Part shown: piece by piece, positions 11,571 to 24,129 of the stretch | Numbering within the stretch: position 1 is the first letter of the stretch | Layout of the letters: each line of letters begins with the position of its first letter | Source of the DNA: Hippophae tibetana | Lineage: Eukaryota; Streptophyta; Magnoliopsida; Rosales; Elaeagnaceae | DNA length: 64,000 nt | Assembly (NCBI GenBank): GCA_037013495.1 | Contig: CM072812.1 | Span: forward strand, 39,863,001 to 39,927,000 | Direction of reading: 5' to 3' | The notes under the pieces: model-generated | What the model was told of the DNA's origin: nothing | Seen by the model: only the letters and a program-made list of their open reading frames with translations | Database searches by the model: none | Program-made: the position numbers and the translations under genes

Positions 11571-13286
11571 ACACCCGTATCCTTGTACCAACATGAATAA
11601 TAACATATGCAATGTGTTATTACTTACAAATTACATGCTCTTTTATATGTAGCTCTCTAGAATATATGTTTAAAATAAAATTATGTAAGTTCGAAAGATG
11701 GCGAGAAAGCAACATTTGGAAAAGAGATTATGATGGAAATCCTATCCAAAAAAGGCATTGGAGCATCCTTATGTTCCATTTTTTTATTTACCAATTATAG
11801 TTATGAACACATTCTATATTGCATTATGTTAACTTCCCCCTTTAACCAATTCTTTTATACAATTTCTTTCTTTTAACTATTTGTGAATTTTTGTGCTTAG
11901 TGGTTTTTATGAATAGAAGTTACTTATCTTATATATGTGAAAATATTTGATTACTATAAAGATACATAGTACTGCTACATTGATGAAAAGTAATACTTAA
12001 AGTAGCTCTAAATTCCAAATGTGACATTTGTTTTTGTTAATTTTTATCCAAATTTTGCTTTTGTTAACCTCTCTTCCAAATGTGACTTCACATTTTAGTC
12101 AAGTTACCAATATAATGAAATCTCCCCATCTTTATGTAAATCAAAAGTTCATCATCAACTCATTATTTTGCAATATGCCAATACGACTAAGGAGTCGATT
12201 ATCAATTAGTTAGCATGAGAACTTAATCTCTCATTTGAGGCAAGTGGTGATTTAAAATCTCATACATCAAAACAATTACACATAAATGAATTAAACTTCT
12301 AACATATTTAGATATCTGGGACTTAAAAGGTGTGAATACGACAACTCATGAATTAAGAAAATACATAGTGGAATATACAATAAGCATTATTAATTCAATA
12401 CACCATAAATACAACTATCAGATAAGAAAGAATAATCTGTGGTAAACATACCAGTGTCAGTATGCCTCACAAGCTCTTGTCCAAGCTAGTAACATTCATT
12501 AGTAAGGCAAATATATTGGAAAATCTATGAAGGATTTTTGATCATTTAAAGACCTTATATATAAGAATATATTCGGTAAAAGATTATTGTACTCTAAAAA
12601 TATGGGATCATGCATAACAAAACATGTAACGTGGTAAATCCACATAGGATCCACACATATTTGGTAACATCCATAGGTTTCTTAAAACAACCATTTAATA
12701 ACAAGTAATTCACTAGTTAAAAGAATCAACAGTTCCTAACCTCAGATAGTATATACTAATACCTCTACCAATTGGAGTACCATGCTCAACGGTGTCTATA
12801 TTGTCTCTAATTTCTGTCAATGGAGCACCTAACTCAAGTAGTTCAAGCTCATCCAAAATGATTTATCATTATGTGATGTGATCAAATACTTATGGCTTAA
12901 CCTTCTAATATGCATATACATTGTAACCTCACAATACTCAGTCGACACACAACATACTAACATATATTCTTTCCACCTGTGCACAATGTTCTAACCTTAT
13001 AACTCCTAGTTAACATATGACACACCAATAAATAGGATTTTTACCAAAGCACAATGTTGCAACCTCACAACACCCTACCAATAAATGACATATCACCAAA
13101 CAGGCTCTTCACTTGTGGAAAATGTTGCATCCTTACAACTCCTAGTTGACACACGACAAATCAACACTGAGAGAAACTCCTCAAAATGACTTTGTTCTTT
13201 ACTAGCCAACCATGCATTTTAACTCTCAACAAAACATCAATAAACTCAATCTCATATTTTTTACATTCAATATGGAGTTTGAGATA
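11571..13286. other. Unassigned AT-rich region
   Basis: No element ends recognised. Short open frames here lack any domain I know. One minus-strand stretch (about 12862-12745) reads open for some 39 codons with ordinary codon use (ELLELGAPLTEIRDNIDTVE) and may be a gene or transposon remnant. Degenerate ~63-bp repeats occupy 12917-13165. Confidence 0.4.
12917..13165. repeat. Degenerate tandem repeat, about four units of ~63 bp
   Basis: Four successive blocks share the pattern ATTGTAACCTCACAAC..., then CCTAGTTGACACACGACA-type wording, then a TTCACTTGTG-like spacer. Each copy is heavily mutated. No function is apparent. Confidence 0.55.
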
Positions 13287-14518
13287 TGTAAGGTTTATGT
13301 GAGTGTTGATGATATTCGTGAATAAAACATACAAATGTAATTTTAGATTCTATATGTCTTTTAAGAATATTTCAAACAAAGAAACTATCGAGCTCAAATG
13401 AGTATATATCAAGTATATCTCTTTTCTTATGTACGTTAGATTTCATATTATACACATAGGAATATTTTGAATTTAGGTTACTCAATCAATCGAGGTACAT
13501 ATAGATTGATCGAGGTGTATAGATCGATCAAGAATCGATCTACTTAGTTTAAACAATCTTGAATTAATTTTTAATTGACTAGATCGATCGATTAATTACC
13601 TAGATTGATTGAAACTGGTCATAATTAATTATTTTTTACACTAGATCAAATGAGAATTGATTGGATAAATCAAGCATGTTTTGATTGTGTCGATAGATAA
13701 AGGCTTTAATTTTAAAACATATTTCTAACTTGAATCGATTTGGTTTATTACTATATTGTCCTCATTCCTTAAAACTCTTTTAACTGATTTTCTAGACATA
13801 ATAGTAATATTTCTTTGAACTAGTGCTTCAAAATATTATATTTAAACAAACTAAAGCACAAAAATGTATTAACCATATAAGAGTATTAATCTCTTTATCT
13901 TTATCTCTTTCTTGTTTTGCAAAAACTATTCAAGTAGGTTTTTTAATTTTTTTAAAAACATTTTATGATTGTGTTTGATTGATTAATAAGCCTACAATAT
14001 TTATGATATTGTGCTTAAATTGATTATTCTAAGTTTTCTAGTTCATTTTGATTTATCTAATATTATTCAATAATCTATTTATGAGTTATTCATTATTCAA
14101 TTTTCTCTAAGACACACATGTTTTATTATGCTAACAATACAAGTATTAGTTGAACGAGTTTTATTAAAACATTGGTTCGGATTTGAACACCCTGCTTGTA
14201 TAGACTATGGAGGAAAGCAACATCTTGTAAGTAGATTACTTAAAGGCTTTATCATGGTAGGTAGTATAAGACATGGCCTTGTAATTGGACCTTATTTTTC
14301 ATAGTGGATAGTTAGGTGGTCCGGTGGATTGGTGGTTTTCCTCTTAGGTTATTGGTGTGATCTAAAATTCAAATGTGTTGATTTATATTTCTACTTAACA
14401 TTTTTTACACGTGATTGCATGCTTAGTGGTCTATGAAAATTTTAAATTTTCATAATTTTTCTTATTATATATTCACCCCATCTAGCTAATTAGATCTGTC
14501 ACTAAATAAAAATTTTCA
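13287..14518 (+). repeat. Copia 5' LTR
   Basis: Starts TGTAAGGTTTATGTGAG and ends AATTTTCA. The same start and end wording occurs in the 3' copy at 18235-19611. It is rich in GATCGAT/GATTGAT words around 13480-13640. Confidence 0.75.
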
Positions 14519-14540
14519 TTTTGCATCAGAGCTGATCACT
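14519..14540 (+). promoter_or_regulatory. Primer-binding-site-like sequence
   Basis: The bases just inside the 5' LTR include GCATCAGAGC, a one-mismatch form of the TATCAGAGC core that pairs with initiator tRNA-Met in plant copia elements. Confidence 0.55.
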
Positions 14541-14599
14541 AGATACACTTATTATGCCTAAGACTTATTTACAGATCACTTAATAAAAGGTTCCATTAC

Positions 14600-16600
14600 A
14601 ACCCATATACCTGACTTTGATGGATCTAATTACCCATATTGGAAGGCTCGTATGAGAGCCTTTCTATAGTCTATAGATAAGAGTGCTTGGAGTTTTGCTT
14701 TATGATTAGGAACCACCTATGGTTACCAAAAATAATGTAGTCACTCTGAATCCTAGAAAAGATTAGATTACTAAAGATAAAACTGATAGTATCTGCAATC
14801 AAAAATATATAAAGGTTATTTTTAATGTTGTTTTTATTGTGAGTTTCGTTGCATTTCTCATGTTGATACTACTAAGCATACTTGGGATATTTTATAGGTT
14901 TCCCATGAAGGAACCACACAATTTAAATGAACTAAACTTTGTATGCTTAGTAATCAATTTGAAAATTTTAGGATGAAAAAAGATGAGACCTTTTTTGAAT
15001 TCTATATTAAATTATGTGATATTACTAACACCTTTGCCAATCTTGGAAAGAAAATTGTTGATTTTAGGATACTTAGGAGATTATCTACTTATTACTATAT
15101 TGCTTCCATGCTAAGGTCACTACCATTAGTGAAAGTAAGGATGTGAACATCATCAAAATAGAAGAACTCATTGGCTCATTTCAAATCTTTGAGATTAGCT
15201 TTCGAAAACTTCCAAAGAATAAAGATATCACTTTCAAAACTATATATAATGATTGATGATGATGATAATGACAATGATGAGGGTGATGTATAATTCATAC
15301 TCTTTTCCAAAAGACTTAAGAAACTCTTATACCAGAACAATTCACAGAGTAACTGGCAACTAAACAATTCAAGAGATCATAATCCTAAGAGAACTCAAAC
15401 CTATAAGTTTTGAAGGTAATAAATATAAACCTACTAGATCTCATTATTTTGAATGCATAGGTTATGGTCACTTTATAGCTAATTGTTCCAACAATAATAA
15501 CAAAACTGGAAAAGCCTTTAATGTTGTAGTTATTGACACTAAAAGTGATGATGATAATTCAATTGAATCAAAAAACAATGAGAGCTACTATTTGGAATTT
15601 ACTACAACTATTGTGGACACTCCAATAAGTCTGATATTGATCCAAATGATGAGGAAAGTGATGTTGAATTTCTACTCAATAAATTTAATGCAAATAATAT
15701 TGATGAATTACTTATTGATTTAATTAGCAATAAGAGAAAAAAAATGATAAGTTGCTTGTATAAATAACTAAATTAAATGATAAACTTAAAGTCTTTCAAA
15801 CAAACACCTCAATTATAGACTAGCTGAACATACTAATGTTTTGAATTCAAGTCTTGTAGATCTTAAACAGGAAAACAAGAATCTAATGTAGGAACTTGAA
15901 CAATCAAAATAACCTATGAAGATGTTAAGCATTAGGGTTGAAAGGGTAAACAAAATTCTTGACTATGAAAAACCTTTCGGAGATAAGAGAAGGCTAGGCT
16001 ATGTAAATGATGATTCTATTCCACCATCTTCAAAAACAATTGAGTTTGTAAAACCCCCTAACCCTTCTACTGAATAGGATACAAATAAAGCTTCAATATC
16101 ATAGTCTACTATTGTCAGGCCTTCTAACTCCATTTCTACAGCTATTAATTATGCATAAATATCTATTTTTACCTATAATTGATAAAAATATTAAGTTTGT
16201 GTCTGTATATTATCATTGTGGAAGAAAATGTCATATTAGGCTAAAGTGTAGATTTTTTATGAATGCTCCTAAATTTAATAATAATTTTCGTGCTTCACAT
16301 AGTACAACTCATAGCCATCATTTATATGTGCATATTGAATCATAGTTCAAGATGTATGGAAATTATAATAACATGTTCAAAAATTCTACTAGAAAGCGTG
16401 AAGTTGTTGGTTCAAAGAGGTATGTAAAATTCAATACTTGTAATTCTAGAACTAATTACTATCATCCTATCATGCATATTTCATCTTTATTTAGGATGAA
16501 TGGGAAATCTAAAAATGAGTCTAAAAATATGAAAATGACAACTAAGGTAGTTGATTTCTAACCGAAAGATATAAAGAAACCAAAATTCAAGAAAATTTGG
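14600..16600 (+). pseudogene. Copia gag remnant (UBN2-like, zinc knuckles)
   Basis: The reading near 14615-14690 gives FDGSNYPYWKARMRAF, the conserved start of copia gag. The open stretch 14943-15146 (MLSNQFENFRMKKDETFFEF...) matches the UBN2 gag domain. Around 15445-15490 a zinc-knuckle remnant reads FECIGYGHFIANC, with its first cysteine lost, and near 16200-16255 a second one reads YYHCGRKCHIRLKC. The coding is interrupted repeatedly, so no gag protein could be made. The two spaced knuckles resemble the larger gag proteins of Sirevirus-type copia elements. I could not identify any later pol domain. Confidence 0.7.
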
Positions 16601-18220
16601 ATTAGAAAAGATTGTCTCTTTCCGATCACTTGAATTTCATTTATTGTTCACCTTGATACTTTTATTTTAGTCCTTAATTGATACTAAGTAAGAATATTTA
16701 GTTTTTTTGTTTGCTTTTATTTTTATTTGTATTGATGTTTCTTTAGTTTGAAAAAGGGATAAAAAAATAAAAAAATAAAAAGGAATGAAGTAGACATGCT
16801 TTAATATTGGCATGATCATTACATACTCCATTTATATTTATTTTGATTGGCTATACATTATACAAATAGATATTTTGACTTATTCATTTACATATTTTTC
16901 ACATCTACTGATTGATGTTGACATGAACATATATACTCACACACTTATTGGATACATGTGTATGTCATGCTTGAAGTTTATGATTGATTTTGTGAGATTC
17001 TAAGGAATGAACTAACCTTGAATACAAAGTTTTTTTTGAGATCTATCTTTTACTTTCTAAAATGTTATTACAGAGACATACTTAGTTTTAAGAGGGCTTC
17101 TTACTGTGATGTATGAAGCTACTGCATTAAGTAGAGAGAGCTATCTCAAAACTAGTATGAAGGTTATCATAATGGGTTTTTAGCACGTGCATATTTCCTT
17201 AAAATAATAATAATAATAATGGAAAAAGAAAACTACAAAAGCTTTGGCATGTACAAAAAAGATAGCCACAAATGGTTATATAAATATAATAACCAACCCC
17301 TCACATTAAAAAAAATATTAATACAAGAAGAGAATACAAATATTTATAAAGAATTATGTTCTCTCTTGGTAAATAAATTTTATTTTTCTCAAGTACGAAT
17401 TCAATTGAAATTTTTTATGATAGTTGATACTCTTTAACTTTAAATCCTTCATAACTAATCATAAATAAACTAATTGATATACTATTGTGGTTTCGATATT
17501 TATCTCACTTTTGGTGATTTTCGATATATCACTATATATATTACTATGTGTGTGTGACTTATATACATATATTTATATTGTTAATGGATAGTCACACTTG
17601 ACCAACATTAATCTCATTATTTGTGTGCACTGTTATAGTCATGTTAAGCTAAGTTTGCTACAATATATATATTAGTTTTTATAAATCTTGTTTTATTCCA
17701 CTTTATTTTGGAGAGTCATAGAACTTAGGGAGAGTTCATTCATTGCATACATTTAATGATTGATCATACAGACTATCTGTGCTTCACATTTATTTTATTT
17801 ATTCATATAACAAAAAAAGAAGAGAGAGTTATTGAGCGTTAATTGAAAATATATAAAGGGGGTCGGAGAGTTGTTAATTGGAAATATTTTTTAACTAAGA
17901 GAAATTTCATATAGGAGGAAAACATATTAAGTGTTATATTCAATATGTCACAGAGAGGGAGTAATACTTAAATGCTCTATCTATTGTTACTCACTACTTA
18001 TGTTTATTTCTTCACTTTTCTATTATTATATATACTATATACAATGAGTCTTTTGAGATAAGTTGTGTGCCTATTTTTCCCTTTGTCTTTCAATGTATAT
18101 ATGAGTTATCAACATTTAAGTGAAGACTTCACATGACCATAGGATAGTTTCACTATATAAAAGTTTTATTTTTCCTATGAGTGTTATGTAGTGGGAGATA
18201 AGTTTTGTCATATGAATATG
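16601..18220 (+). other. Copia interior without recognisable pol
   Basis: This is where protease, integrase and RT would normally lie, yet no frame shows their motifs. It holds a short (TAA)n run at about 17204-17220 and a small open frame at 17219-17437 (lysine- and tyrosine-rich, no known domain). Confidence 0.5.
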
Positions 18221-18234
18221 CCAAAGGAGGAGAT
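18221..18234 (+). promoter_or_regulatory. Polypurine tract
   Basis: ccaaaggaggagat lies directly before the TG of the 3' LTR. This is the copia form of the tract used to prime plus-strand DNA. Confidence 0.7.
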
Positions 18235-19611
18235 TGTAAGGTTTATGTGAGTGTTGGAAATATTCGTCAACAAAGCATACAAATGTAATTTTAGTTTCTA
18301 GGTGTGTCTTTCAAGAATATTTCAAGCCAAAGAAATTATCGAGCTTCAACAAACACATATCAGGTATATCTTTGTTCTTATGCATGTTATATTTCATATT
18401 AAACACATTGGAATATTTTGAATTTAGGCTAATTGATCGATTGAAACATGTATGTATCAATCGAGGTGTGCAGATCGATCATGAATTGATCAACCTGGTT
18501 TAAAAAGTCCCGAATTAATTTTTGTAATTGACTAGATCAATCGAGTAATTAATGATTGATCAATCAATCACTAGATTGATCAATTAATTACCTAGATCGA
18601 TCTAACCTTGTCAGAATTATTTATTTATTACACTACATCATCGAGAGTTGACTAGATCAATTGAGCATGTTTTGATCATGATCGATACGAGTTTCAATCG
18701 ATCAAACTATGTGGTCAATCAACAAGGGTCACAATCAATCAAACTATATATTCTTTGATCGATCATGTTTTAGATCGTTTATGCCGTCAAGACTTCAGTT
18801 TTACAACCTATTTCTAATTTGAATCAAATTGGTTTATTACTATATTGTCCTTATTCTTTAAAATATTTTAACTAATTTTATGAACAAAATAATAATATTA
18901 CTTTGATCTAGTGCTTCAAAATATTCTATTTAAACAAATCAAAGCACACAAATTTATTAACCACCAAGAGAAATATTCTCTTAATCTAATCACTCTCTCT
19001 TGTTTTACAAAACCTATTCAAGTAGTCTCTATTATTTAGTTAATTTTCCAAACATTTTATGGTTCTGTTTGATTGATTAAAAAACTTACAATATTTGTGA
19101 TATTTTACTTAAAATTGTTATTCTAGGGTTACTAGTGATTTTGATTTATCTGATATATTTAATAAATCATCTAATTATTCTTATTCATTATTATATATAA
19201 TCTTTGACACACATTTTTACTTGTGTTATTATGCTAATAGGTACTGGTTGAACGAGTTTGATTCTTTATGTGACTCATGTTATCAAAATGTTGGTTTGGA
19301 TTCGAACGTCTTGCTTATAGAGACTATTAAAGAAAGCAATGACTTATAATTATATTACTTATGGATTTTATCTTGATGAGTAGTATGAGACATGGCCTTT
19401 TAATTGGATCTTATTTTTCATGGAGGATAGTTTAGTGGTCCAATAGGTTATTTTCACCTAAAATATCATGTGTTGATTTCTATTTCTACATTACTTTTTT
19501 TAAATGTAATTGCATGTCTATCCATCTACAAAAAAATTTAATTTTTCATAATTCCATTGATTATCTATTTCCCCCCTAACAAATTAGATCCATAAATAAA
19601 TATAATTTTCA
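18235..19611 (+). repeat. Copia 3' LTR
   Basis: Starts TGTAAGGTTTATGTGAG as the 5' LTR does. It is about 145 bp longer than the 5' copy, mainly because of extra GATCAAT/GATCGAT-rich sequence at 18430-18790. It ends AATTTTCA at 19611, immediately before the pararetroviral segment. Confidence 0.75.
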
Positions 19612-19639
19612 TATGAGTAAGAGTCCCCTATGTCTTATA

Positions 19640-20580
19640 GATTATCACACTGTTTACTGACCCAAAACTTATAAGCAAAACAATTAAAAAAAGATTGGGT
19701 AAGTTTGATACCAAACTAACAAAGCTTCATTACCTAGATTTTTGCCAAAAAAAACAAGAAAAAGTGTTTTGAATTTATAGAAAAAACTCAATTTACATAT
19801 ACAAAAGGAAATCGTCAATTTTTAATACATTATCTAGTAGCATATTTTTTAACAAATAGTCATAATAATTCAATATATGAACAAAATGAATTTATAGAAA
19901 TAGACAAAATTTTAAGGAACTTGGACAAATAATAAAACTAGAAATACTAATAGACTTTGAAATACCAGAAGAACGGAAATTAGATATTAAAGAAAAACTC
20001 TTAATAATAGGAAGAAATAGTATTGTTGTTAAAAAATAATAACATATCAAGATTTACTTTTATAAACCATGAAAGAAAAACTTATAACCAAAAAGAAGTT
20101 AAAAAACTAGAAAATGAAATTAAAATAATGAAGGCATTAGTTCATGATTGTATATTAGGGAAAAATAATGTTTAAAGAAAAAATAAAAAAAATATGCATC
20201 TAGAAGTAAATGGAAGCCTAGTAGGTGTAGCAAAATATCAAGCAATATTATTTGAAACTGTGCAATTATTAATAGATAAAATGGATTTAGTCCAAGAATC
20301 AAACACAAAATATTTACAGAAAATAATAGATATACAAAAATAATTACTAAAAGAAATAAAGGAATGTCGTTATAATAAACTACAACAAGATATGTACAAA
20401 GAATTTTCAGAACTAAGAAAAGATGTATACAACATATATAGGAATAATGAAATAATAGGTTATAAATATGATCCCTTATAAGGATTAAGAGAAGAACCAC
20501 TAAGGAGATCAAATTCTCTAATTCCTAAAAATAAAAAAAGGAAAAATGAGTAACAATCTAAGAATAAAGAGATAATTCCA
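19640..20580 (+). pseudogene. Upstream pararetroviral region, possible movement-protein end
   Basis: Lysine- and asparagine-rich coding in shifting frames. One piece reads IPEERKLDIKEKLLIIGR near 19960-20015, and a later piece (about 20190-20340) is a helix-like stretch (MHLEVNGSLVGVAKYQ...). Its position before the coat region suits a movement protein end or a small structural protein, but I recognise no diagnostic motif, so the assignment rests on order alone. Several stops break it. An antisense open frame across 20120-20512 is a shadow. Confidence 0.35.
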
Positions 20581-20585
20581 ATTTA

Positions 20586-21870
20586 ATGGAATATAGAAAA
20601 GAATTAGAAAGAAAATTCATGGACTCTAAAAATAGAGATATAGAAACATTGGTAAGTTTATTGACATTAACCAATGAAGAAATAGAAGAACATTATAATG
20701 AAAAACTTTGTACTAACAAAAAAGAGAATGATATGACAATAATCAGTGAAAGTGATTCTGAACCAAAAAACATGACCTCAAAAGGTCATATGAAACCAAT
20801 TTCATTACCAGTTCCTTACCAAAAAGGAACATCTGACCCACATAGGGGAGAAAAAAATAGGTAAAGAACAAAACAACCTGATACCATATATAGAAGAAGA
20901 CAACCACCTAAAATGGAGGAAGGGTTACAATGGGGAACTAAAGGTAGTATTCCACCAGAGTTCAAACTCCATGTACTTATAAATCTAAACTTCTAGATTT
21001 AGATTGTAAAAGAGATAGAAAAAAGAGCCTTAGATGAATGGTCTAGTGGAATGAGTGTACAAATACAAACTTCTCAAACTACCCAAACAAATCCTTCAAC
21101 TTGTAGAGTGCTTATAGCACATAAAATGACAGGAAATGTAAAAGTTTGGTTTTCAAACTTAACAAATCAACAACATTTATTAATGCAAGGAAATGCTTCC
21201 ACATTAAGAGAATACTTGGATACAGTAATAAATGAAATATATAAAGAATTTATTGGAGAAGATAAAGGAAGGACTATCACTGAATCCAGTGAAAATGAAA
21301 TCAATGACGCTAAATGGCATCTAACAAATATGGAAATTTGTAAAATTTGTTACATAAATTCTTTTATTTGTGAATATGAAATGTATTACCATAAATTACC
21401 ACCTTCTATGCAAACAACCTATAAAGAAATGTTTTTGAAAAAAATTACCTGGAACATTATATAAAACCTTAATAGAAAATTGGGAACAAAGAAACAAAAA
21501 AACTATACCAAATACTCTAGGAGAAAGAATAAGAAGCCTTAAAGATTGTATCATTATTAAATTCCAAGAAAGAAAAGAATATAAACAAATAAGAGAAAAT
21601 GATTAAATCTACTGTGATACAAGAGATTTTTGAATACTAGGGAAATATGGATGTAATATAAAATCTTATAAACAAAAATATAAATTGAGAAAACAAAATT
21701 TTCAAAAATATAAAAAGAGATTTAATAGAGAAAACTATAAGAAAAGATATTTTAGAAAAAAGAATTATAAACCTTATGAAAAAAGGAATTATTGCCCTTT
21801 AAGAAAGAAAAATGTAGATGTTGGATCTATAATTAAGAAAGACATTATGCTAACGAATATCCAAGCAGAC
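20586..21870 (+). pseudogene. Pararetroviral coat-protein region with zinc knuckle
   Basis: The first open part (20586-20864) is acidic and rich in E, K and S, as coat precursor N-termini often are. The second (21051-21464) contains KVWFSNLTNQQHLLM, like the central coat domain. A very basic K/R/Y-rich stretch follows (21685-21800). A zinc knuckle lies at about 21818-21868 (CRCWIYN, stop, ERHYANEYP); two of the expected zinc ligands have changed and a stop lies inside it. In the virus the protein packages the genome. Here it is non-functional. Confidence 0.7.
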
Positions 21871-22019
21871 TTCAATATAAAAAAGAATTTAAAAAGGAAT
21901 TTCCACAAAAAGCAAAAATCTTAGAAGAAGCTTTCAAAATGGAATTAGAACCAATCAAGGAATCTGATATAGATGATACTTATAGTATCTATCTATTGGA
22001 AGAAATTGAGGAAGAAATA

Positions 22020-22400
22020 ACTAACTTAGAATATGAACACTCAAATTATGAATATTCTTCATTAGAACATGAATGATTTGTATAGTATTACAAATCCAAA
22101 TAGTACTTACATTAAAGTAGGACTAAAATTTAAAGGCTATAACACTTATCATTTACATGCATATATAGATACAGGAGCTAGTATGTGTATAGCCAGTAGA
22201 TATGTATTTCCAGAAGAGAACTGGAAACAAGCACCAAAAGATTTAATTATAAGAATTGCTAATAATACTACAATAAAACTCAATCAGGTATTAAAAGATA
22301 TTGATATAATGATAGGAGGAGAAAACTTTCACATTCCAACCATATATCAATAGGAAACAGGAGTAGATTTGTTAATAGGAAATAATTTCCTAAACTTATA
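22020..22400 (+). pseudogene. Pararetroviral aspartic protease
   Basis: The open stretch 22069-22353 has YIDTGASMCIASRYV, with the DTGA active site intact and the following A-S-R-Y-V-F-P as in caulimovirid proteases. A stop near 22354 (IYQ then stop) precedes a continuing LLIGNNF-like segment at about 22370-22390, which is the conserved glycine region of the fold. The enzyme processes the polyprotein. Confidence 0.8.
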
Positions 22401-22639
22401 TCAACCTTTCACACAACATTCCAAAAAAAAAGTCTCATAACCTTAGAAGGAGATACCATCTATGTTTCTAAAGTAAGAAAAATTTTAATTGTCTCAAACC
22501 CAACTTTCATGCAACAATAGAAAAAGCAAAAACATGGTGAGATAGAAGACCAAAAAAAACCATATTTAGAAAATATTTCATTAGATATAGAAGAAAAACA
22601 AAATTCTTTTCTCAATGAATAACAAAACGACAAAGCCCT

Positions 22640-23590
22640 AACATGCATTAGAAAATTATTAAAAATAGTCAATTTAGAAAATCCTTTGGATCCAAAAATA
22701 AATCTAAAACAATAGTCAACTTAAAATTAAGAGATCCTAATAAAATTATAAGAGTAAAACCAATGATTTATACTCCAGAAGATAGGATTGAATTTGGAAA
22801 ACAAATTCAAGAACTTTTGGAATTAAAAGTCATAATACCAAGTAATTCACCTCACTCTAGTCCAACATTCTTAGTTGAAAAAGAAGTTGAGAAAAGAAGA
22901 GGAAAAAAGAGAATGATAATAAACTTTAAAGCATTGAATAAAGAAACCATTGAAGATGGTTTCATTATTCAAAAAAAGGAAGAACTACTATCATTAATAA
23001 AAGGACAGAAATAATTCTCAAGTTTTGATTGAAAAAGTGGATTTTGGAAAATAAGACTCGATGAAGAATCCCAAAAATTAACAACATTTAGTTACCCCCA
23101 AGGAAAATTTCAATGGACATTATACCATTTGGATTAAAACAAGCTCCAGGTATTTTTCAAAGATATATGGATAACAATTTTAAGAAATTACAAGATATTT
23201 GTTGTGTTTATATAAATGATATTTTAGTTTTCAGTAATGAATTAAATAAACATTATTTCGATATTATTAATATTCTACAAGAATGTAAAAAAAAAGACAT
23301 TGTACTCTTTGAAAAGAAAGCAGTACTTGCTCAACAAAAAATTAAATACTTAGGGTTGGAAATTGAAGATGGAAAACATAATCTACAACTCCATATGCTA
23401 AATAATATTCAAGGTTTTCCTAGTGAATTAAAAGATAAAAACCAATTACAAAGATTTTTAGGAAGTTTAACATATGCAGAAGCCTATATCAAGAAACTTG
23501 CAGAAATGAGAAAACCATTACAAGAAAACATGAAAAAGATCATATTTGGAAATGGACAGAAGAAGATACTCTATATATGGATAGAGTAAA
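22640..23590 (+). pseudogene. Pararetroviral reverse transcriptase
   Basis: RT fingers are seen in 22763-23014 (SPHSSPTFLVEKE, then KRMIINFKALN). The palm follows after stops near 23013-23030. The open stretch 23113-23589 begins within the IPFGLKQAPGIFQRYMD motif and carries YINDILVFS, where the first catalytic aspartate of the YxDD box is replaced by asparagine. The thumb (IKYLGLEIEDG, then LQRFLGSLTYAE) is well preserved. It would copy pregenomic RNA; this copy cannot be active. Confidence 0.88.
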
Positions 23591-24017
23591 AGCAAAGGTA
23601 AAACATTTACCAACTTTATACCATCCAGGACCAGATGATAAGATGATAATTGAAACAGATGATTCATAAGAATATTGGGGAGTAGTTCTTAAAGCAAGAG
23701 TAGATGACAATGATGAATATCTTTATAGATATACATCAGAATATTTCCAAGGTTCAGAATTAAATTATCATAGTAATGAAAAAGAATATTTAGCTATTAA
23801 AAAGGCTATTAAGAAATTTGTAATATATGTTATAAGCTCCAGATTCATTGTTAAAACAGATAACAAGAATTTTGGTTATTTCTTAAGAACTAATATTGTA
23901 GGTGATTACAAACAAGGAAGATTAGTTAGATGGATACAATGGTTCAACCATTATAATTTTGATATTGAACATCTTCTAGGCCATAAAAATAGTTTAGCTG
24001 ATGCTCTTACCAAATAA
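23555..24017 (+). pseudogene. Pararetroviral RNase H
   Basis: Reading continues in another frame with IIETDDS, a stop, then EYWGVVLKA (first acidic residue region). Next come NYHSNEKEYLAIKKAIKKF (catalytic glutamate) and the C-terminal IEHLLGHKNSLADALTK (final acidic residue). Order and wording match caulimovirid RNase H. One in-frame stop sits near 23667 and the region ends at a stop at 24015-24017. Confidence 0.85.
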
Positions 24018-24129
24018 TTAACACCTCTAACTATTTTTATGCTTTCAGGAATGGAACATCTTGATATCAAAATCAAGATAAAATAAAAGGAGATAAAAAT
24101 CGAACAACTCGAGTTGCTATATCTTTAGA

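Larger units (their letters stand above)
13287..19611 (+). mobile_element. Ty1/copia element with gag-only interior
   Basis: Two direct LTRs (13287-14518 and 18235-19611) enclose a 3.7-kb interior. A primer-binding-like site follows the 5' LTR and the purine tract ccaaaggaggagat precedes the 3' LTR. Interior remnants belong to a copia gag (UBN2-like domain, zinc-knuckle remnants). I found no protease, integrase, RT or RNase H. It is therefore probably a non-autonomous derivative that relied on a relative. LTRs have diverged strongly, so the insertion is old. No convincing 5-bp target duplication was found: the flanks are agata and tatga. Confidence 0.75.

Noticed and set aside
13281-19620. 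Target duplication for the gag-only copia element
   Set aside because: The flanks agata and tatga do not match. The shared word atatg overlaps the LTR start and cannot be a proper duplication with TG...CA ends.
20120-20512. 130-codon minus-strand hydrophobic frame
   Set aside because: Antisense shadow of A-rich viral coding; T-rich antisense reads as L, I, F and Y.
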